Source of the DNA: a virus
Length of the DNA: 64,000 nucleotides
Reading direction: 5' to 3' (one strand)
IMG/VR virus record: IMGVR_UViG_3300042114_000045
Coordinates: 1 to 64,000 of that record
Position 1 is the first letter of the stretch. Every line of letters begins with the position of its first letter. Shown in pieces: positions 1 through 10,811 of this stretch. Both the position numbers and the translations under genes were made by a program. The notes beneath the pieces are model-generated. The model made no database searches, was not told the origin of the DNA, and was given only the letters and a program-made list of their open reading frames with translations.

Positions 1-41
1 TCTTCAATAAATTTCTCGTATTTTACTTCACATATACCCAT
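1..41 (-). CDS. Start of a gene running off the left edge
   Basis: An ATG at 41 opens a reading frame (MGICEVKYEKFIE) that leaves the window at position 1. An AAAGG ribosome binding site lies 7-11 bases upstream, and the gene follows the stop of the SLOG/DUF4326 gene by ten bases, so it is probably in the same late transcript. Thirteen residues are too few to suggest a function. Confidence 0.6.
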   Translation of the reverse strand, partial: MGICEVKYEKFIE

Positions 42-51
42 TTAATTACCT

Positions 52-1776
52 TTAACATTCAAGACTACTAATGTCATCTTGTGTTTGTTTTTCTACAGTA
101 TTATATCCTATACTTGCTGTATCATCGTTTATGTCAAACATACCTTTAGCTAATGGTTCTTCATCCATATAGTTCATTGTATACTCAGCAGACTCAAACA
201 ACACTCTTCGTACTTCTTGTATCGATGAACCAGTCACGTACCCATTAACAGCTTCAGTAATAACTTTCTCGGAATACATACTTTTTTTACCTGTTAATTC
301 TTTTACCTTGCTAACAAAAGTATTATATATATCTTCTGATAAACCATAATGAATACTGTTATATAGTTTTTCACTATCAGTATTTTTTACAATAAATGAA
401 CCAACTCTAGCATCTTTATGAACTTCAGTTGAATTAGCGTTATAATTACCATCAACGTCTACCGAACCTTTATCGATATAGTTAGTTTTGCTAAAACTTT
501 TCATACCGATATAATATGTTTTAACAAACTCTTTCCAGTTTATCCTATTGGTACTTTTATTAACCACTTTTAGCTTCTTATCTAATAATATACTTGGTAT
601 ACTGCTTTGTTTACTGTTAATATAATCAGCTAACATTGAAGCTTCTGTTGGTGAATTACCATACTGTTTTTGTACGAATACTGCATTATCAAGTTCACCA
701 CTATTTAGTTTTTGTCTAATAAGTGATAACTTACTTTCTACAGCTTTGTTAATTTTATAACCTTCTGGTATACCTTTTTTCAACCAATAAATAAACTGTT
801 TGTTCATTTTTAACTTCTCTTTATCATCTTTTGTAAACGATGCAAATGGGTTACTATAAACAGAACCTTTACCTATTCTAACAATAGTATCTTGTGTACC
901 CAGATTCAACGGTGTTAACTCTTTACCTTCAACAGCTACATCAGACTTGATTGCAATAGCAGATTCTTTATCACCAAACGTAGCATTATAAGCATCCTTA
1001 ATAGCGTTAATTGCATTTATAGCTTCCTTCTCATTATATTTACCGTGTGGTGCAAATACAATTTTACCGTTACCGTCTTTGGTAGGTTTGCTAAAGTCAC
1101 TAATATCCCTTGTACCAATACCAGCAAAGTTTTGAGTTAGCGTTGGAGCAGCGTCTAACTTATCCCATACACTCTTGTCTGTATCTACGTTCTCGTAGTT
1201 CTTTTTATACCATTGATTATCACGTGGTGAAAACACAAATATTGGTTTACTAGCTATCGTAGCCATTGCTACTGCGTATCCAGTACCACCATTAACAAAT
1301 TCACCATCCAATTCAGCTACCGCGTACACCGCATCAGAATTTGATACCTGTACCCAGTTTCTAGCAAGTAATCCAATTGTATACGAGTTAGTAGCGAATT
1401 TCTTATCTCCGTTAAGAAGTTTATGTGCACGTTTAGCCATTCTTACACCAACGGAATATTCGTCATCAGTTATTTCAGTATTGCCTTCTGAAGGTTTTGA
1501 TTTGTCAGAGTTACTTTTATAATAATGGTTTGATGTAACCCCAAAGGCTTTACCTATATCTCCCCAATATGTATCAGCTCCTAAAGCTCCACCGCTATGG
1601 TTTACAAACTTACCAGGAGTAGTAGTCTTCCTATTTCCATCAGCAGGTATAGCACTTGTAAATCTAGTAGTGTATTCACCAATACTATTAAGTATCGCTT
1701 TATCTTTATCTGTCATACTCTCCATAGCTACTAAGCTATCGAGAGATTTAATAAATTCTTCAATTATACAAGCCAC
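52..1776 (-). CDS. SLOG-like plus DUF4326-like protein, coupled to the virion RNAP
   Basis: About 574 residues. Residues 57-225 look like a SLOG (Rossmann-type nucleotide-binding) domain of the phage kind: SGGALGAD near 61-68, GGTGYAVAMA near 163-172, FAGIGTRDIS near 217-226. Residues 297-390 resemble DUF4326 (GKGSVYSNPF, then a helical part ending in LADYI). The C-terminal third is not recognised. Start choice: a TTG lies directly against AAGGA, whereas the GTG at 1776 is six bases from it and overlaps the stop of the RNAP gene (TAGTG), implying translational coupling. SLOG proteins bind or process nucleotide-derived ligands; the ligand here is unknown. It is probably a virion or early-acting protein because of its late-gene position. 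Confidence 0.75.
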   Translation of the reverse strand: MACIIEEFIKSLDSLVAMESMTDKDKAILNSIGEYTTRFTSAIPADGNRKTTTPGKFVNHSGGALGADTYWGDIGKAFGVTSNHYYKSNSDKSKPSEGNTEITDDEYSVGVRMAKRAHKLLNGDKKFATNSYTIGLLARNWVQVSNSDAVYAVAELDGEFVNGGTGYAVAMATIASKPIFVFSPRDNQWYKKNYENVDTDKSVWDKLDAAPTLTQNFAGIGTRDISDFSKPTKDGNGKIVFAPHGKYNEKEAINAINAIKDAYNATFGDKESAIAIKSDVAVEGKELTPLNLGTQDTIVRIGKGSVYSNPFASFTKDDKEKLKMNKQFIYWLKKGIPEGYKINKAVESKLSLIRQKLNSGELDNAVFVQKQYGNSPTEASMLADYINSKQSSIPSILLDKKLKVVNKSTNRINWKEFVKTYYIGMKSFSKTNYIDKGSVDVDGNYNANSTEVHKDARVGSFIVKNTDSEKLYNSIHYGLSEDIYNTFVSKVKELTGKKSMYSEKVITEAVNGYVTGSSIQEVRRVLFESAEYTMNYMDEEPLAKGMFDINDDTASIGYNTVEKQTQDDISSLEC

Positions 1777-4700
1777 TAACAATCCTTAAATGAGTTTACT
1801 ACGTTTGTTCTTATCTGTTTAAAGTTTTTTAACACAAACTTTTTAATATTATCTGATAGATCACTATCTTCAATATACGTATTTAATTCAGTAATTATAT
1901 CATAGTTATCTTTAGTATCTGCTTTTTTAGCTGTACCTACTTCAACAGCTCTATCTAATTTCTCTAACGCTTTTTCTATGATAGACACTTCATTTTCAAC
2001 GTTATCTGTAGCAAATACACCAAATCTTCCTTCAGGTAATGTTCCTGTCCAATTTTCGTCGGTATTGGAGTTATACCCAGTCATATCATCAGATATATAG
2101 TATTGTTTCATAACTATAGGAGTTCTAGCTAGTTGTCTTCTATCATCGTGCGTATTTCTCAATATCTGTAATACATCACTTGGTTTTACAATAGTTTTAT
2201 CATTACCTATAATTCTATTGAAGTTATTACTAACCATTTCAGCCAAATATGAATCAGCATCGATAGTACTAAATACATCAGGATTTCTACCGATAGTATT
2301 CAATAGTCTACCAACTGCTTCACCCAAACTACTATGATTCATATTTAACTCATAAAATGATTTATTCATTTGGTTGATTTGTTTATTATTCAACTCACTG
2401 TTTACACCAAGTACCAACGCATCAAATATATTTAATGTTTTAGTAGTGTGAGCATCAACCATTGTACTACCATCTAAACTATGCTTATCAGTAACTCCAA
2501 TAGCTCCAACGTTAGAAATAACCTCTTTTATTATTCTGTTAATGTTAGATATATTAGCTCTACTTTTATTAGATTGAAATTGGTTACCACCTATAACGAC
2601 TTGAATCGTATCTTCGGTATTTTCATTTTGTGTTTTGTAATAGTCTTGTAACCCACCTAATGAATTAGTTGCTGCGTAATAACTACCTTCGTCAATCATC
2701 TCTTTCAATATATCCGTAAGTTTATCGTCTGTAACACCACCTAGTTTTGAACTATTGTTGAATGCTACTAATTTATCTTCTAATATTTTCTTAAACGCAA
2801 CAAAGTTTAGTTCCTCAACTACTTTGTGTGCTATTCTAAACTTGTTAATATCATTAAAACTATCGTCGAATGCTTCTTCTAATTGATTACCAATAGCAAT
2901 AGTAACAGCTGAACCTACGATTTCTAGTTGCCCTTCTGATAGAAAGTATTTAGTTGAACCTTTGCTAGCAGGGACAAGTTTTAACTTATCTGTTTTTTGA
3001 TCATACTCATATGCTACTAAGTTTCTCTCGTTAAGTAATACGAATGCTTTATTTATAACTTCTTTATGACTATCATTAGTAGAATTAACACTACCTAATA
3101 GCTCTTTTAATTTATCAATCTTACCAGTCATTATTGCTTCTTTTGCTAGGTTGTATCCTGCAACTTGTTTTATATTTCTTACACTTGATCCGTAGATAAA
3201 CACCATTACTAAAGGTTTTAGAAACGTTCTCCATTTACCACCAATAATACTCTCAACTAAAACAGACATATCAGTAGCTTCGTTGCTTGCACTTAAAGCA
3301 TCAATAAAAGCTTCTTTAGGAGTTTCGTATATATCTTGTTTCCCACTATCTTTAAACTTACCATGAGACATATCTGAAGTTGCATTTTCTCCAACATACA
3401 TACCGGCTTTTTCATATAAGTAACTTGAAGTCCTACTTAATCCCATCTGTAATAACGTAGATGCCATACCATTTGTTATACCGTCAGCCTCTAACGCTAA
3501 GTTTGTAGTAAACTCTTCACCAACAGTCATAGCATATACCGCTTCTAGTGCTTGATGGATATGCATTATATTTTTTGCTGTACCTTCAATATGACTATCA
3601 CTTTGATTATCTACAGCATTTCTAAGATCGTATAGAGATACTGGTTTTACTTCACCTGTTACTTTATCAACCATCAATGCTTTTAAATAGTCACCTAATT
3701 CAGTTGCAACTTTTCCGTTCTCATCGATAGTAAATTTAACGTACTTCTCTAAATCTTTAATTACTTTCTCATCTAACTTTTTATCTGGTCCGAGCTCTAA
3801 AGCTTGAGCGATAGCTAGTTGCATATGTAGTAAATCACCTTCTGTCATATTAGAAGGATTAATAGTGTAGTTCATATCGTCAAGACTAACTATAAATCTT
3901 GATAGCTTACTGTTCTGAGGATTAATCCAAGAGTTATCAATCATACTTCTATTACTTACAGTATAATCCCATTTTAAAAAGAAATCTTTATCTTTAACTA
4001 AAGAGTACGTATCTAGCATTCTATCAATATCTAATGCATCAGCTGTATATGCAGCTTTAGTTTTTTCAAACTCTAAAGGGTGTACACTACTTAACATTGT
4101 AGTTCTACCACCAAGTAAAATCTGTTTAAATTCATACTTAACAGCATTATCAATAGCTTCTAGTAACGCATCTTCTCTGTCCTCTTTTGAGTCAAAGTTT
4201 TTGTCAGCTAATGATGTAGCAGCTTTTTTTGTCGCAATTTTAAGTACATCTTCATACTGTTTTTTGAAGTCACTACTAAATTTCCAAACCATCTTACCTT
4301 GTGCATTTAAGTAGTCTACAGCTTTTTTAGCGATACCGACCATACTATTTCTAGTAGTTGAATCATCTTTTCTATCTTTTATAGGACTAGTATCTATAGT
4401 AGCTTCTTTATCTTCAGCGGCAAACTCAAATACACCACCCATATTTGATATAGCACCATCTGAAACTTCGTAGTTTGTAATAGTACCGACACCAAAGCTT
4501 AGTATTTTAGTTACACGAGAGTTTCTTGCACCATCAGCACTCTCATTAGTTATAGCACCTGTACTAGAGTCACGTACTAATACTTCTCTAACAATACCAT
4601 TATTGTTTGCACTTCTTGTTGCAGTTAACGCGTTGTAGATAACCAGTTCACCTAATGCAAGTTGTGTATCAAGAACATACTGACCTGTAACATCTCCAAA

Positions 4701-7700
4701 GGTTATCTCTAACTGATTTAATAGCTCTCTACCAGCGTCTAGTACATATGTACTTGTAGGAACGTATTTACCTTCTCTTATATCACTAACAATTTTATCA
4801 ACCTCATATGTATCAGGAAACTCACCAATAGTATTGACGAAAGCACCTTCTACGTATTCCCTAATATCATTATCACTTTTATATCTAATTTCTTGCATAC
4901 TTTTTAATGTAAGTATTGTAGCCATGTTAAGAGCAGATTTAACAATATCTCTAGTCTCACTATTTGTTAGTAAGTCATTGAAAGAACTACCACCAACCAT
5001 TGTAGCTAACCCATTAGCTATTTCAGTACCTTTTTGGTTAGTAATATTAATATCAGCTCTATTATCCGTAAATTTTTTAAACTGTTTTATAGCTCTTCTA
5101 ACTTTTACAACACCAGCTTTACCTGAGTCTTTAATAACATTCGGCATTAACGGCATTAAATTATTAACTGCATTTTTTAGTGAAACATTCTCGTTAACTT
5201 TATTAGTCTTATCGACAGCTAATTGGTTAAGAATTTTACTCATCTTACTAGCAATTTGTTCTGGTCTACTACTGATATCAGAGTCAACTATACCTGGTAT
5301 AGTATTACTTATAGCTATTCTATTTGGAAACTTTTCAGCATAAATTGCTTTTTTCAATTCCTTAACTTCGTCTTTAAAGTTACGTATTTGAATAGCAGTT
5401 CTATTACTAGTACGTACTTTATTTTCTCTCAATGTAGCGTTAGCTGCATGCAAAGCTCTTTCTTGCTGTCTAATATCTCGTAATACTTCGTCGTAGTTGT
5501 AGATGTAACTTCTTATTCTGTTAATCGTATTTCTAGTTCTTGTAATAACACCTTTGTATGCAGTATAGCTTCTTCTAATAGCACCTAAAGCACCTTTGAA
5601 TAATTCTCTAACAATCTGTTTTGCACCTGTTGATGAGTTAAGTAATGCTTCTAATTCATCAAACTTACCGAAAGCTTTAACTAGAGTAGCTTCTGATTTT
5701 TTAATATCGTTTCTTGCTTCTTTAATTTTATTTGTAATAGCAACTTTCTTAGACTTAAGTTCACTTAGTGCTTTATTGTTATTTCTAACACTAGCAGCAA
5801 TCTTTTTATTAATCGTAATAGCTGCACTAAGATCTTTCTGTAAGTCATTTAAGTTATACTCAACAGCACTAAGATTTTCTTCAAGTATCAATAATTTACT
5901 AGTAGCATCTTCAATGTTATCACTAATAGTACCTGCGTTATTATCTACAAGTACCTCAGATACATCAGTACCAAATGAAGATAAATCTATATTTGTATCA
6001 GTACCCTCTTCTACAGCTACGTCATTGTAGAAACTATCTGGTGGTGTGTTATCATCCACAGTAGGTACTTCTTCAGTACCAGTATTATCTACGTTATTTT
6101 GATACGAATACCCTTCATCATCATAAGTATACTCACCATTTTTTATATCACTATAATCTGCGTCATTGATCCCAGCTTGAACTGGAGCAGCTATAGTACT
6201 TTGTTTTGTAATGATGTCCCCATTAGCATCTAATTCATAATCCTCGTAAGATTCATCAACTTGATCTTCATAAAAATTATCGTTAGAGTTACTAGTTGAC
6301 TTTCTTACTATATCACTAGGGTTAATACTTTTAACAAACGATGTACCATCAGCTTTTGTAACTTCAACATCTACGTTGCCAATTACACTAACAGATGGTC
6401 CAACTAACGTACCTGTAGCTTCTTTATCACCGTATGAGTATACAACTCTCGAACCAATACCAAATCTATTAACAGCAGCCATAGAATTTTCATTTGTATA
6501 AGCTCTTTTAATTTCATTGTCAACGAAAACTTTCTCACCAGCACCAGCAACTGCAGTAATTAAATCTGCACCAGTTAAGCTAAGTAAGTGTTTATAATCG
6601 TTAATTGAAGCATCTAATGACTCTAACGCTTTTGTTAATTTAGTTCTAGTCTCATCTGTAAGGTTAGTACTAGTTAACGAAGTAGAAGCAATATTTTTTA
6701 ATTCAACTGTTTCATCTAGTCTTTTTTCAGCTAGCCTTTTAATAGAAGACGTTGATCTAAGAGTTCTTGATATAACATTACCTTTTTCATCTTTTACTTT
6801 ATCTACTGCATTAAGTAAATTGATACCTCTTGATTCAGCAAAGTTAATAAATTTATTAAGAGCAGATGCATTTGAATCTTTCATACTTGGTATATTATCA
6901 GATTTTGATATAGCTTCCATATCTATAGCGTGGTCTTTGATACCTTTGTACCAAGTTTTACCTAGTGCGTATCCGTACTGTGCCTCTAATTCAACGTCTT
7001 CAATAGTTTTTTTCTTAGGAGGTTTACCACCATTACCACCGATTTCATTGTTACCTAATACAGTCTCCATAGCATTACCTAATTTGTCTAATGGTTCACT
7101 ACCGAATGATTGCATAGTTGCAATAAGTTTTGCTAAACCAGCTAACTCATTGTCTGGTATCTTATCAGTATCAATATTAATACCGTGTTTCTCTTTTAAG
7201 TTAATAAATTTCTCTCTTAATTTATCAGAGAACATATCAGTTACTTCTTTTTCAACAAATTTATTACCTTTGAAAGCAGACATAAGAGTTTGAATAATAT
7301 GGTTTGATTCACCTTCAGAAGCTCTTTGATTTCCATTAGTACTAGAATCTTTACCATGTATCCATTCACCAAGTTTTTTAGCAACTTGACCAGCTATAAC
7401 TTCTTTACCTTCAGTAGTAGCCACTCCGTACATTTTTGAAACCATATCAGTTGTATCTTGTACAGCTTTAACGTTATTACCGTGCACAGCTGCAACATTA
7501 TTTATACCAGCTTTTATGTCTTCAGCAGTAGATGGCTTATCTTGTAAACTTTTGTAAGCTTTTAATGTACTATCAGCAGCACCTCTAATAGCAGCATCAA
7601 TAACAGTACCTTTGTGCTCCTCTGGGATATTTTCTGCGCCTACTGTTTTTACCATATTCATAATAGAATTTCTACCAGAACTTAATTCTGGGTCAACTCT

Positions 7701-9521
7701 ATTGAATATATAATCAGCATATTCTTTCTTTAGCTTACTACCTTCTTCATTATGTGCAATTAATTCGTCACCAGTTTTTACTAAACCAGCCTTGTAGTTA
7801 TCATTAATTTTTGTAGAAAATTCAGATGCAACATCATCAATAAACGAAGTATCTCTTTTACTATCTAGTATATCATAAGGAGTTCCAGCCATAGCCATAG
7901 CAGCACCTGCGTGATGACCTAACACACCTTGTACAGCTAAGTCCAATCTTTCATTAGCATTAAATAACTTACTCTCATTCTTAGTACCGTACTCTTTACC
8001 TACGTTTTCAGCAGCACCTTGTATAATCTCTTCGATTCCTTCGATAGCACCACTTTTACCGATATGATGTAGTCTATTTTTTACTACTTCCCAAGTTCCT
8101 TTATCTAATGCTTTAGCTAGTTCAGCTACTTCTTTTTTAGTCTCATATAAACCAGCATTACCGCCAGTAAATCTATTTACAACTCCATATACAACAGAGG
8201 CAGCAGTAGCGATAGCGTAGTCTTTAAACCCTAGCGGTTTACCATCAGCAGCTTCTTTTCTCTCGTCAAGTATGTTATTCATTTCATTAGCTATGATTAC
8301 ACCAGTACCAACGTATTTACTAGCCCCACCAATTATGTCACCAATACTAGTTGCTAGTACTTCAGGAGATTGCATAATACCTTTTGCAGTAACTGCAATT
8401 TTATCTAGTACACTAGTATCATTAGAGTTCCACACGTTTTTAAACGCTTGAGAGTAGTTTGACACACGTCTATCATTATAACCATAAGTAGTCATATCTT
8501 TATACTTATCAAAGTATTTGAAGTCTCCGTCTTCTGTAAAGTACTTTCGTAGCTCTGGTGCTTTATCCAAACTATGTTTGAACGTATTTGTAACTTCTGC
8601 ATCTGACATACCAGTAGCCATTGCTACTTTCTTTCCTAAGAACATTCCCGCATCGGCTACAACATCTGCAGCACTGAATAGAGTTTTACCTACTGAACCT
8701 GCGGCTCCGTGTGCAAGATTAGTAAGGTAATTACTATCTTCAATATTTGCACCACGTAATTTAAACTTAGATTCCATCTCATCAGCTGCATTTGGATTAG
8801 CCCATAAACCAACTTTATTATCTCTTGCTTCTTTTCCTACATTAAGTAAGTCACTTTTAAACTCGGTATATGGTACAGCATAACCTTTACTAATCATGTA
8901 TTTAGCATACTCATCGTTTTTAATTAAAGGTCTACCGAATTTATCGTTAGTGCTGTATGAGCCTTCTTTATCTAACGACACATTAGTTGCTGCAGATTGA
9001 CTATCATTAAATGAGGTTACTGACGCACCGGTATTAGTAAGGATATTTGGTCCAGTATCATTAACAGACGTTAAATACCCTTCCATAGTAGCAATTTTTC
9101 CACCAGAAACGTTAGCAGCATCTTTATCGCTATACCCAAGACCGTTTGCAGCAGTATCGGAAGCAGCTTTTATTGCATTATCAAAGTCTTTTATTTTCGT
9201 AGCATCAGTAGTTTTAGCTCTTAAAGCTAATAGTTTTTGTACCCTACCTTCAGCAAGTTGTTTCATTTTATCGGATGAAGTAGCTACTAAAGTGCTTTTC
9301 GCTACTTCAGGAGTATCCATACCAAGAATCCTATATCCTTGGCTATGAATCTTACCAGTAGAATCTTTATGTATTCTGTAAGGTGAGTCACCATCATGAA
9401 CTACGTATTCTGCGTTTTCAGGTACTGGTTCAATACCCATAGTTTTATTAGTTAGCTTTATGTAATTATCGAGTTGTGCGCCTTTAGTAGCATTGCCACC
9501 TGCAAATTGTGTACTTGTCAT
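1776..9521 (-). CDS. Virion RNA polymerase, N4 type, with N-terminal SNase-like domain
   Basis: 2,581 residues. The RNAP motifs of the T7/N4 single-subunit family are visible: TVSNR (T1854-R1858, the T/DxxGR position), motif A in EADGITNG (D2013), motif B with R2098, K2102 and Y2110 at the exact +4/+12 spacing followed by GSS, and motif C in NIFDALVLG (D2367). The B-to-C distance (265) is close to that of N4 vRNAP. Residues 38-245 match staphylococcal nuclease: HDGDSP (42-47), R64, DTPE (69-72), FGRPL (195-199) and EARDNKVGLW (231-240), with all active-site positions kept. Residues about 1,200-1,400 are coiled-coil-like. In N4 the enzyme is packaged, ejected with the DNA, and transcribes early genes. 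Only one cysteine (the last residue) is present. ATG has AAGG upstream. Confidence 0.9.
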   Translation of the reverse strand: MTSTQFAGGNATKGAQLDNYIKLTNKTMGIEPVPENAEYVVHDGDSPYRIHKDSTGKIHSQGYRILGMDTPEVAKSTLVATSSDKMKQLAEGRVQKLLALRAKTTDATKIKDFDNAIKAASDTAANGLGYSDKDAANVSGGKIATMEGYLTSVNDTGPNILTNTGASVTSFNDSQSAATNVSLDKEGSYSTNDKFGRPLIKNDEYAKYMISKGYAVPYTEFKSDLLNVGKEARDNKVGLWANPNAADEMESKFKLRGANIEDSNYLTNLAHGAAGSVGKTLFSAADVVADAGMFLGKKVAMATGMSDAEVTNTFKHSLDKAPELRKYFTEDGDFKYFDKYKDMTTYGYNDRRVSNYSQAFKNVWNSNDTSVLDKIAVTAKGIMQSPEVLATSIGDIIGGASKYVGTGVIIANEMNNILDERKEAADGKPLGFKDYAIATAASVVYGVVNRFTGGNAGLYETKKEVAELAKALDKGTWEVVKNRLHHIGKSGAIEGIEEIIQGAAENVGKEYGTKNESKLFNANERLDLAVQGVLGHHAGAAMAMAGTPYDILDSKRDTSFIDDVASEFSTKINDNYKAGLVKTGDELIAHNEEGSKLKKEYADYIFNRVDPELSSGRNSIMNMVKTVGAENIPEEHKGTVIDAAIRGAADSTLKAYKSLQDKPSTAEDIKAGINNVAAVHGNNVKAVQDTTDMVSKMYGVATTEGKEVIAGQVAKKLGEWIHGKDSSTNGNQRASEGESNHIIQTLMSAFKGNKFVEKEVTDMFSDKLREKFINLKEKHGINIDTDKIPDNELAGLAKLIATMQSFGSEPLDKLGNAMETVLGNNEIGGNGGKPPKKKTIEDVELEAQYGYALGKTWYKGIKDHAIDMEAISKSDNIPSMKDSNASALNKFINFAESRGINLLNAVDKVKDEKGNVISRTLRSTSSIKRLAEKRLDETVELKNIASTSLTSTNLTDETRTKLTKALESLDASINDYKHLLSLTGADLITAVAGAGEKVFVDNEIKRAYTNENSMAAVNRFGIGSRVVYSYGDKEATGTLVGPSVSVIGNVDVEVTKADGTSFVKSINPSDIVRKSTSNSNDNFYEDQVDESYEDYELDANGDIITKQSTIAAPVQAGINDADYSDIKNGEYTYDDEGYSYQNNVDNTGTEEVPTVDDNTPPDSFYNDVAVEEGTDTNIDLSSFGTDVSEVLVDNNAGTISDNIEDATSKLLILEENLSAVEYNLNDLQKDLSAAITINKKIAASVRNNNKALSELKSKKVAITNKIKEARNDIKKSEATLVKAFGKFDELEALLNSSTGAKQIVRELFKGALGAIRRSYTAYKGVITRTRNTINRIRSYIYNYDEVLRDIRQQERALHAANATLRENKVRTSNRTAIQIRNFKDEVKELKKAIYAEKFPNRIAISNTIPGIVDSDISSRPEQIASKMSKILNQLAVDKTNKVNENVSLKNAVNNLMPLMPNVIKDSGKAGVVKVRRAIKQFKKFTDNRADINITNQKGTEIANGLATMVGGSSFNDLLTNSETRDIVKSALNMATILTLKSMQEIRYKSDNDIREYVEGAFVNTIGEFPDTYEVDKIVSDIREGKYVPTSTYVLDAGRELLNQLEITFGDVTGQYVLDTQLALGELVIYNALTATRSANNNGIVREVLVRDSSTGAITNESADGARNSRVTKILSFGVGTITNYEVSDGAISNMGGVFEFAAEDKEATIDTSPIKDRKDDSTTRNSMVGIAKKAVDYLNAQGKMVWKFSSDFKKQYEDVLKIATKKAATSLADKNFDSKEDREDALLEAIDNAVKYEFKQILLGGRTTMLSSVHPLEFEKTKAAYTADALDIDRMLDTYSLVKDKDFFLKWDYTVSNRSMIDNSWINPQNSKLSRFIVSLDDMNYTINPSNMTEGDLLHMQLAIAQALELGPDKKLDEKVIKDLEKYVKFTIDENGKVATELGDYLKALMVDKVTGEVKPVSLYDLRNAVDNQSDSHIEGTAKNIMHIHQALEAVYAMTVGEEFTTNLALEADGITNGMASTLLQMGLSRTSSYLYEKAGMYVGENATSDMSHGKFKDSGKQDIYETPKEAFIDALSASNEATDMSVLVESIIGGKWRTFLKPLVMVFIYGSSVRNIKQVAGYNLAKEAIMTGKIDKLKELLGSVNSTNDSHKEVINKAFVLLNERNLVAYEYDQKTDKLKLVPASKGSTKYFLSEGQLEIVGSAVTIAIGNQLEEAFDDSFNDINKFRIAHKVVEELNFVAFKKILEDKLVAFNNSSKLGGVTDDKLTDILKEMIDEGSYYAATNSLGGLQDYYKTQNENTEDTIQVVIGGNQFQSNKSRANISNINRIIKEVISNVGAIGVTDKHSLDGSTMVDAHTTKTLNIFDALVLGVNSELNNKQINQMNKSFYELNMNHSSLGEAVGRLLNTIGRNPDVFSTIDADSYLAEMVSNNFNRIIGNDKTIVKPSDVLQILRNTHDDRRQLARTPIVMKQYYISDDMTGYNSNTDENWTGTLPEGRFGVFATDNVENEVSIIEKALEKLDRAVEVGTAKKADTKDNYDIITELNTYIEDSDLSDNIKKFVLKNFKQIRTNVVNSFKDC

Positions 9522-9587
9522 ATGTATACCTTAATATATTTATTAAATTATACCATATGATAGATTATTATTAGGTTAAACAGCTAC

Positions 9588-10802
9588 TTATTTTACGTAG
9601 TTGTTTAAGTAAGATTTGAATGTGTCTAAGTTTACCCTATTTGCGTTATTCATTAAACCTTTTTTATTATTTAGGGAAGACGTTAAAAGAGACTCATACA
9701 CTTTGTACATTGGTGCACCATTTTTCATTGCTTCATCAGCAATAGCTTTTATTTGTGTAACTGATGCATCATCACTACTGTTGAATACACTTTGTTCACC
9801 AGCAATTTTTTCAAGTAATAATGGAAAATTTTTGAATGCATCTTTGTCTCTGTCAATTTGTTTATCGTATATTCTATTTACAGAGGTTTCACCACCAACA
9901 AAATTACCTTTACTATCAATAAGAGAACTTACATCAGCACCGTTAGCTTTTAAATATTCAAACTTAGCTTTTTTGTCTAGTTCTTTTATTGCTTGTTCTG
10001 GGCTGTATTTTTCACCTTTTGCTACCGCAAGATTTTCTTTTAACATTTGATATTGTAGACCTGCATTTCTTGTACTTGCATTTGAACTAGCTATACTGGC
10101 TTTAGTTGCTAATTTATCAAGTTTAAACTTTTCATTATTTAGTACTTCTTTGAAATCATTTTGAAGATCTTCTTTTTTCTTATTAGAGAAATCGAATACA
10201 CTATTTTTTACTTTAACATCCGTACCAGCCGACGCTAAACCAGTAGCAAGAACATACTCAGGATCTGCATCTGCTTTTAAGTTTTTTGGGTCTTTATAGA
10301 AATTAGCTATATATTTTGGATCATTCAGAAACTTTGGGTCAGGTTCTTTAAAGTTAGTTTTATAATTAGTAATAGCATCACCAGCTCTTCTTTGTGTTTC
10401 AGTACTAACCTCTTTAACTACTGTTGGATCGAATAGACCAGCCATTAATGGATTGCTTAATAATTCTTTTCTTTTACTGTCAGCATCTACGGCAGATCCT
10501 AACTTATCAGAAGAGTATAGCGTGTTGAGAACATAGTTACTTGCTGTTTTTGTAGCAAGCTCTCTATTCTCTTTCATTGTATCTCTTGCTAAGCTATACA
10601 TTGCCATACCAGTTCTAGTATTATCATTAGCTATACTAGCCTGTGTAGTAGCATTAGCTCTATTATTAGCTTCTTCTTGTAACCTCATATTCTTTTGTTG
10701 AAATACTAGGTTAGTCATATCTTTAATTGAGTCTCTTAATTCACCAACACCATTTGAAACTCCAGGTATTGCTACCTGTTTTACACCGAAATCTCCTGCC
10801 AT
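9588..10802 (-). CDS. Putative internal virion (ejection) protein
   Basis: 404 residues, Lys/Asn/Asp/Ala-rich, largely helical, with no cysteine, no signal peptide and no membrane segment. It lies directly upstream of the virion RNAP gene in the late transcript and starts 7 bases after AAAGGA. In N4-like phages the genes next to the vRNAP encode capsid-internal proteins ejected with the DNA; that role is inferred from position and composition only. No domain is recognised. Confidence 0.75.
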   Translation of the reverse strand: MAGDFGVKQVAIPGVSNGVGELRDSIKDMTNLVFQQKNMRLQEEANNRANATTQASIANDNTRTGMAMYSLARDTMKENRELATKTASNYVLNTLYSSDKLGSAVDADSKRKELLSNPLMAGLFDPTVVKEVSTETQRRAGDAITNYKTNFKEPDPKFLNDPKYIANFYKDPKNLKADADPEYVLATGLASAGTDVKVKNSVFDFSNKKKEDLQNDFKEVLNNEKFKLDKLATKASIASSNASTRNAGLQYQMLKENLAVAKGEKYSPEQAIKELDKKAKFEYLKANGADVSSLIDSKGNFVGGETSVNRIYDKQIDRDKDAFKNFPLLLEKIAGEQSVFNSSDDASVTQIKAIADEAMKNGAPMYKVYESLLTSSLNNKKGLMNNANRVNLDTFKSYLNNYVK

Positions 10803-10811
10803 ACTAGTCCT

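Noticed and set aside
1776-1782. Frameshift fusion of the virion RNAP and the SLOG protein
   Set aside because: There is a -1 offset and a TAGTG overlap, but no slippery heptamer or downstream structure was seen; coupling is simpler.
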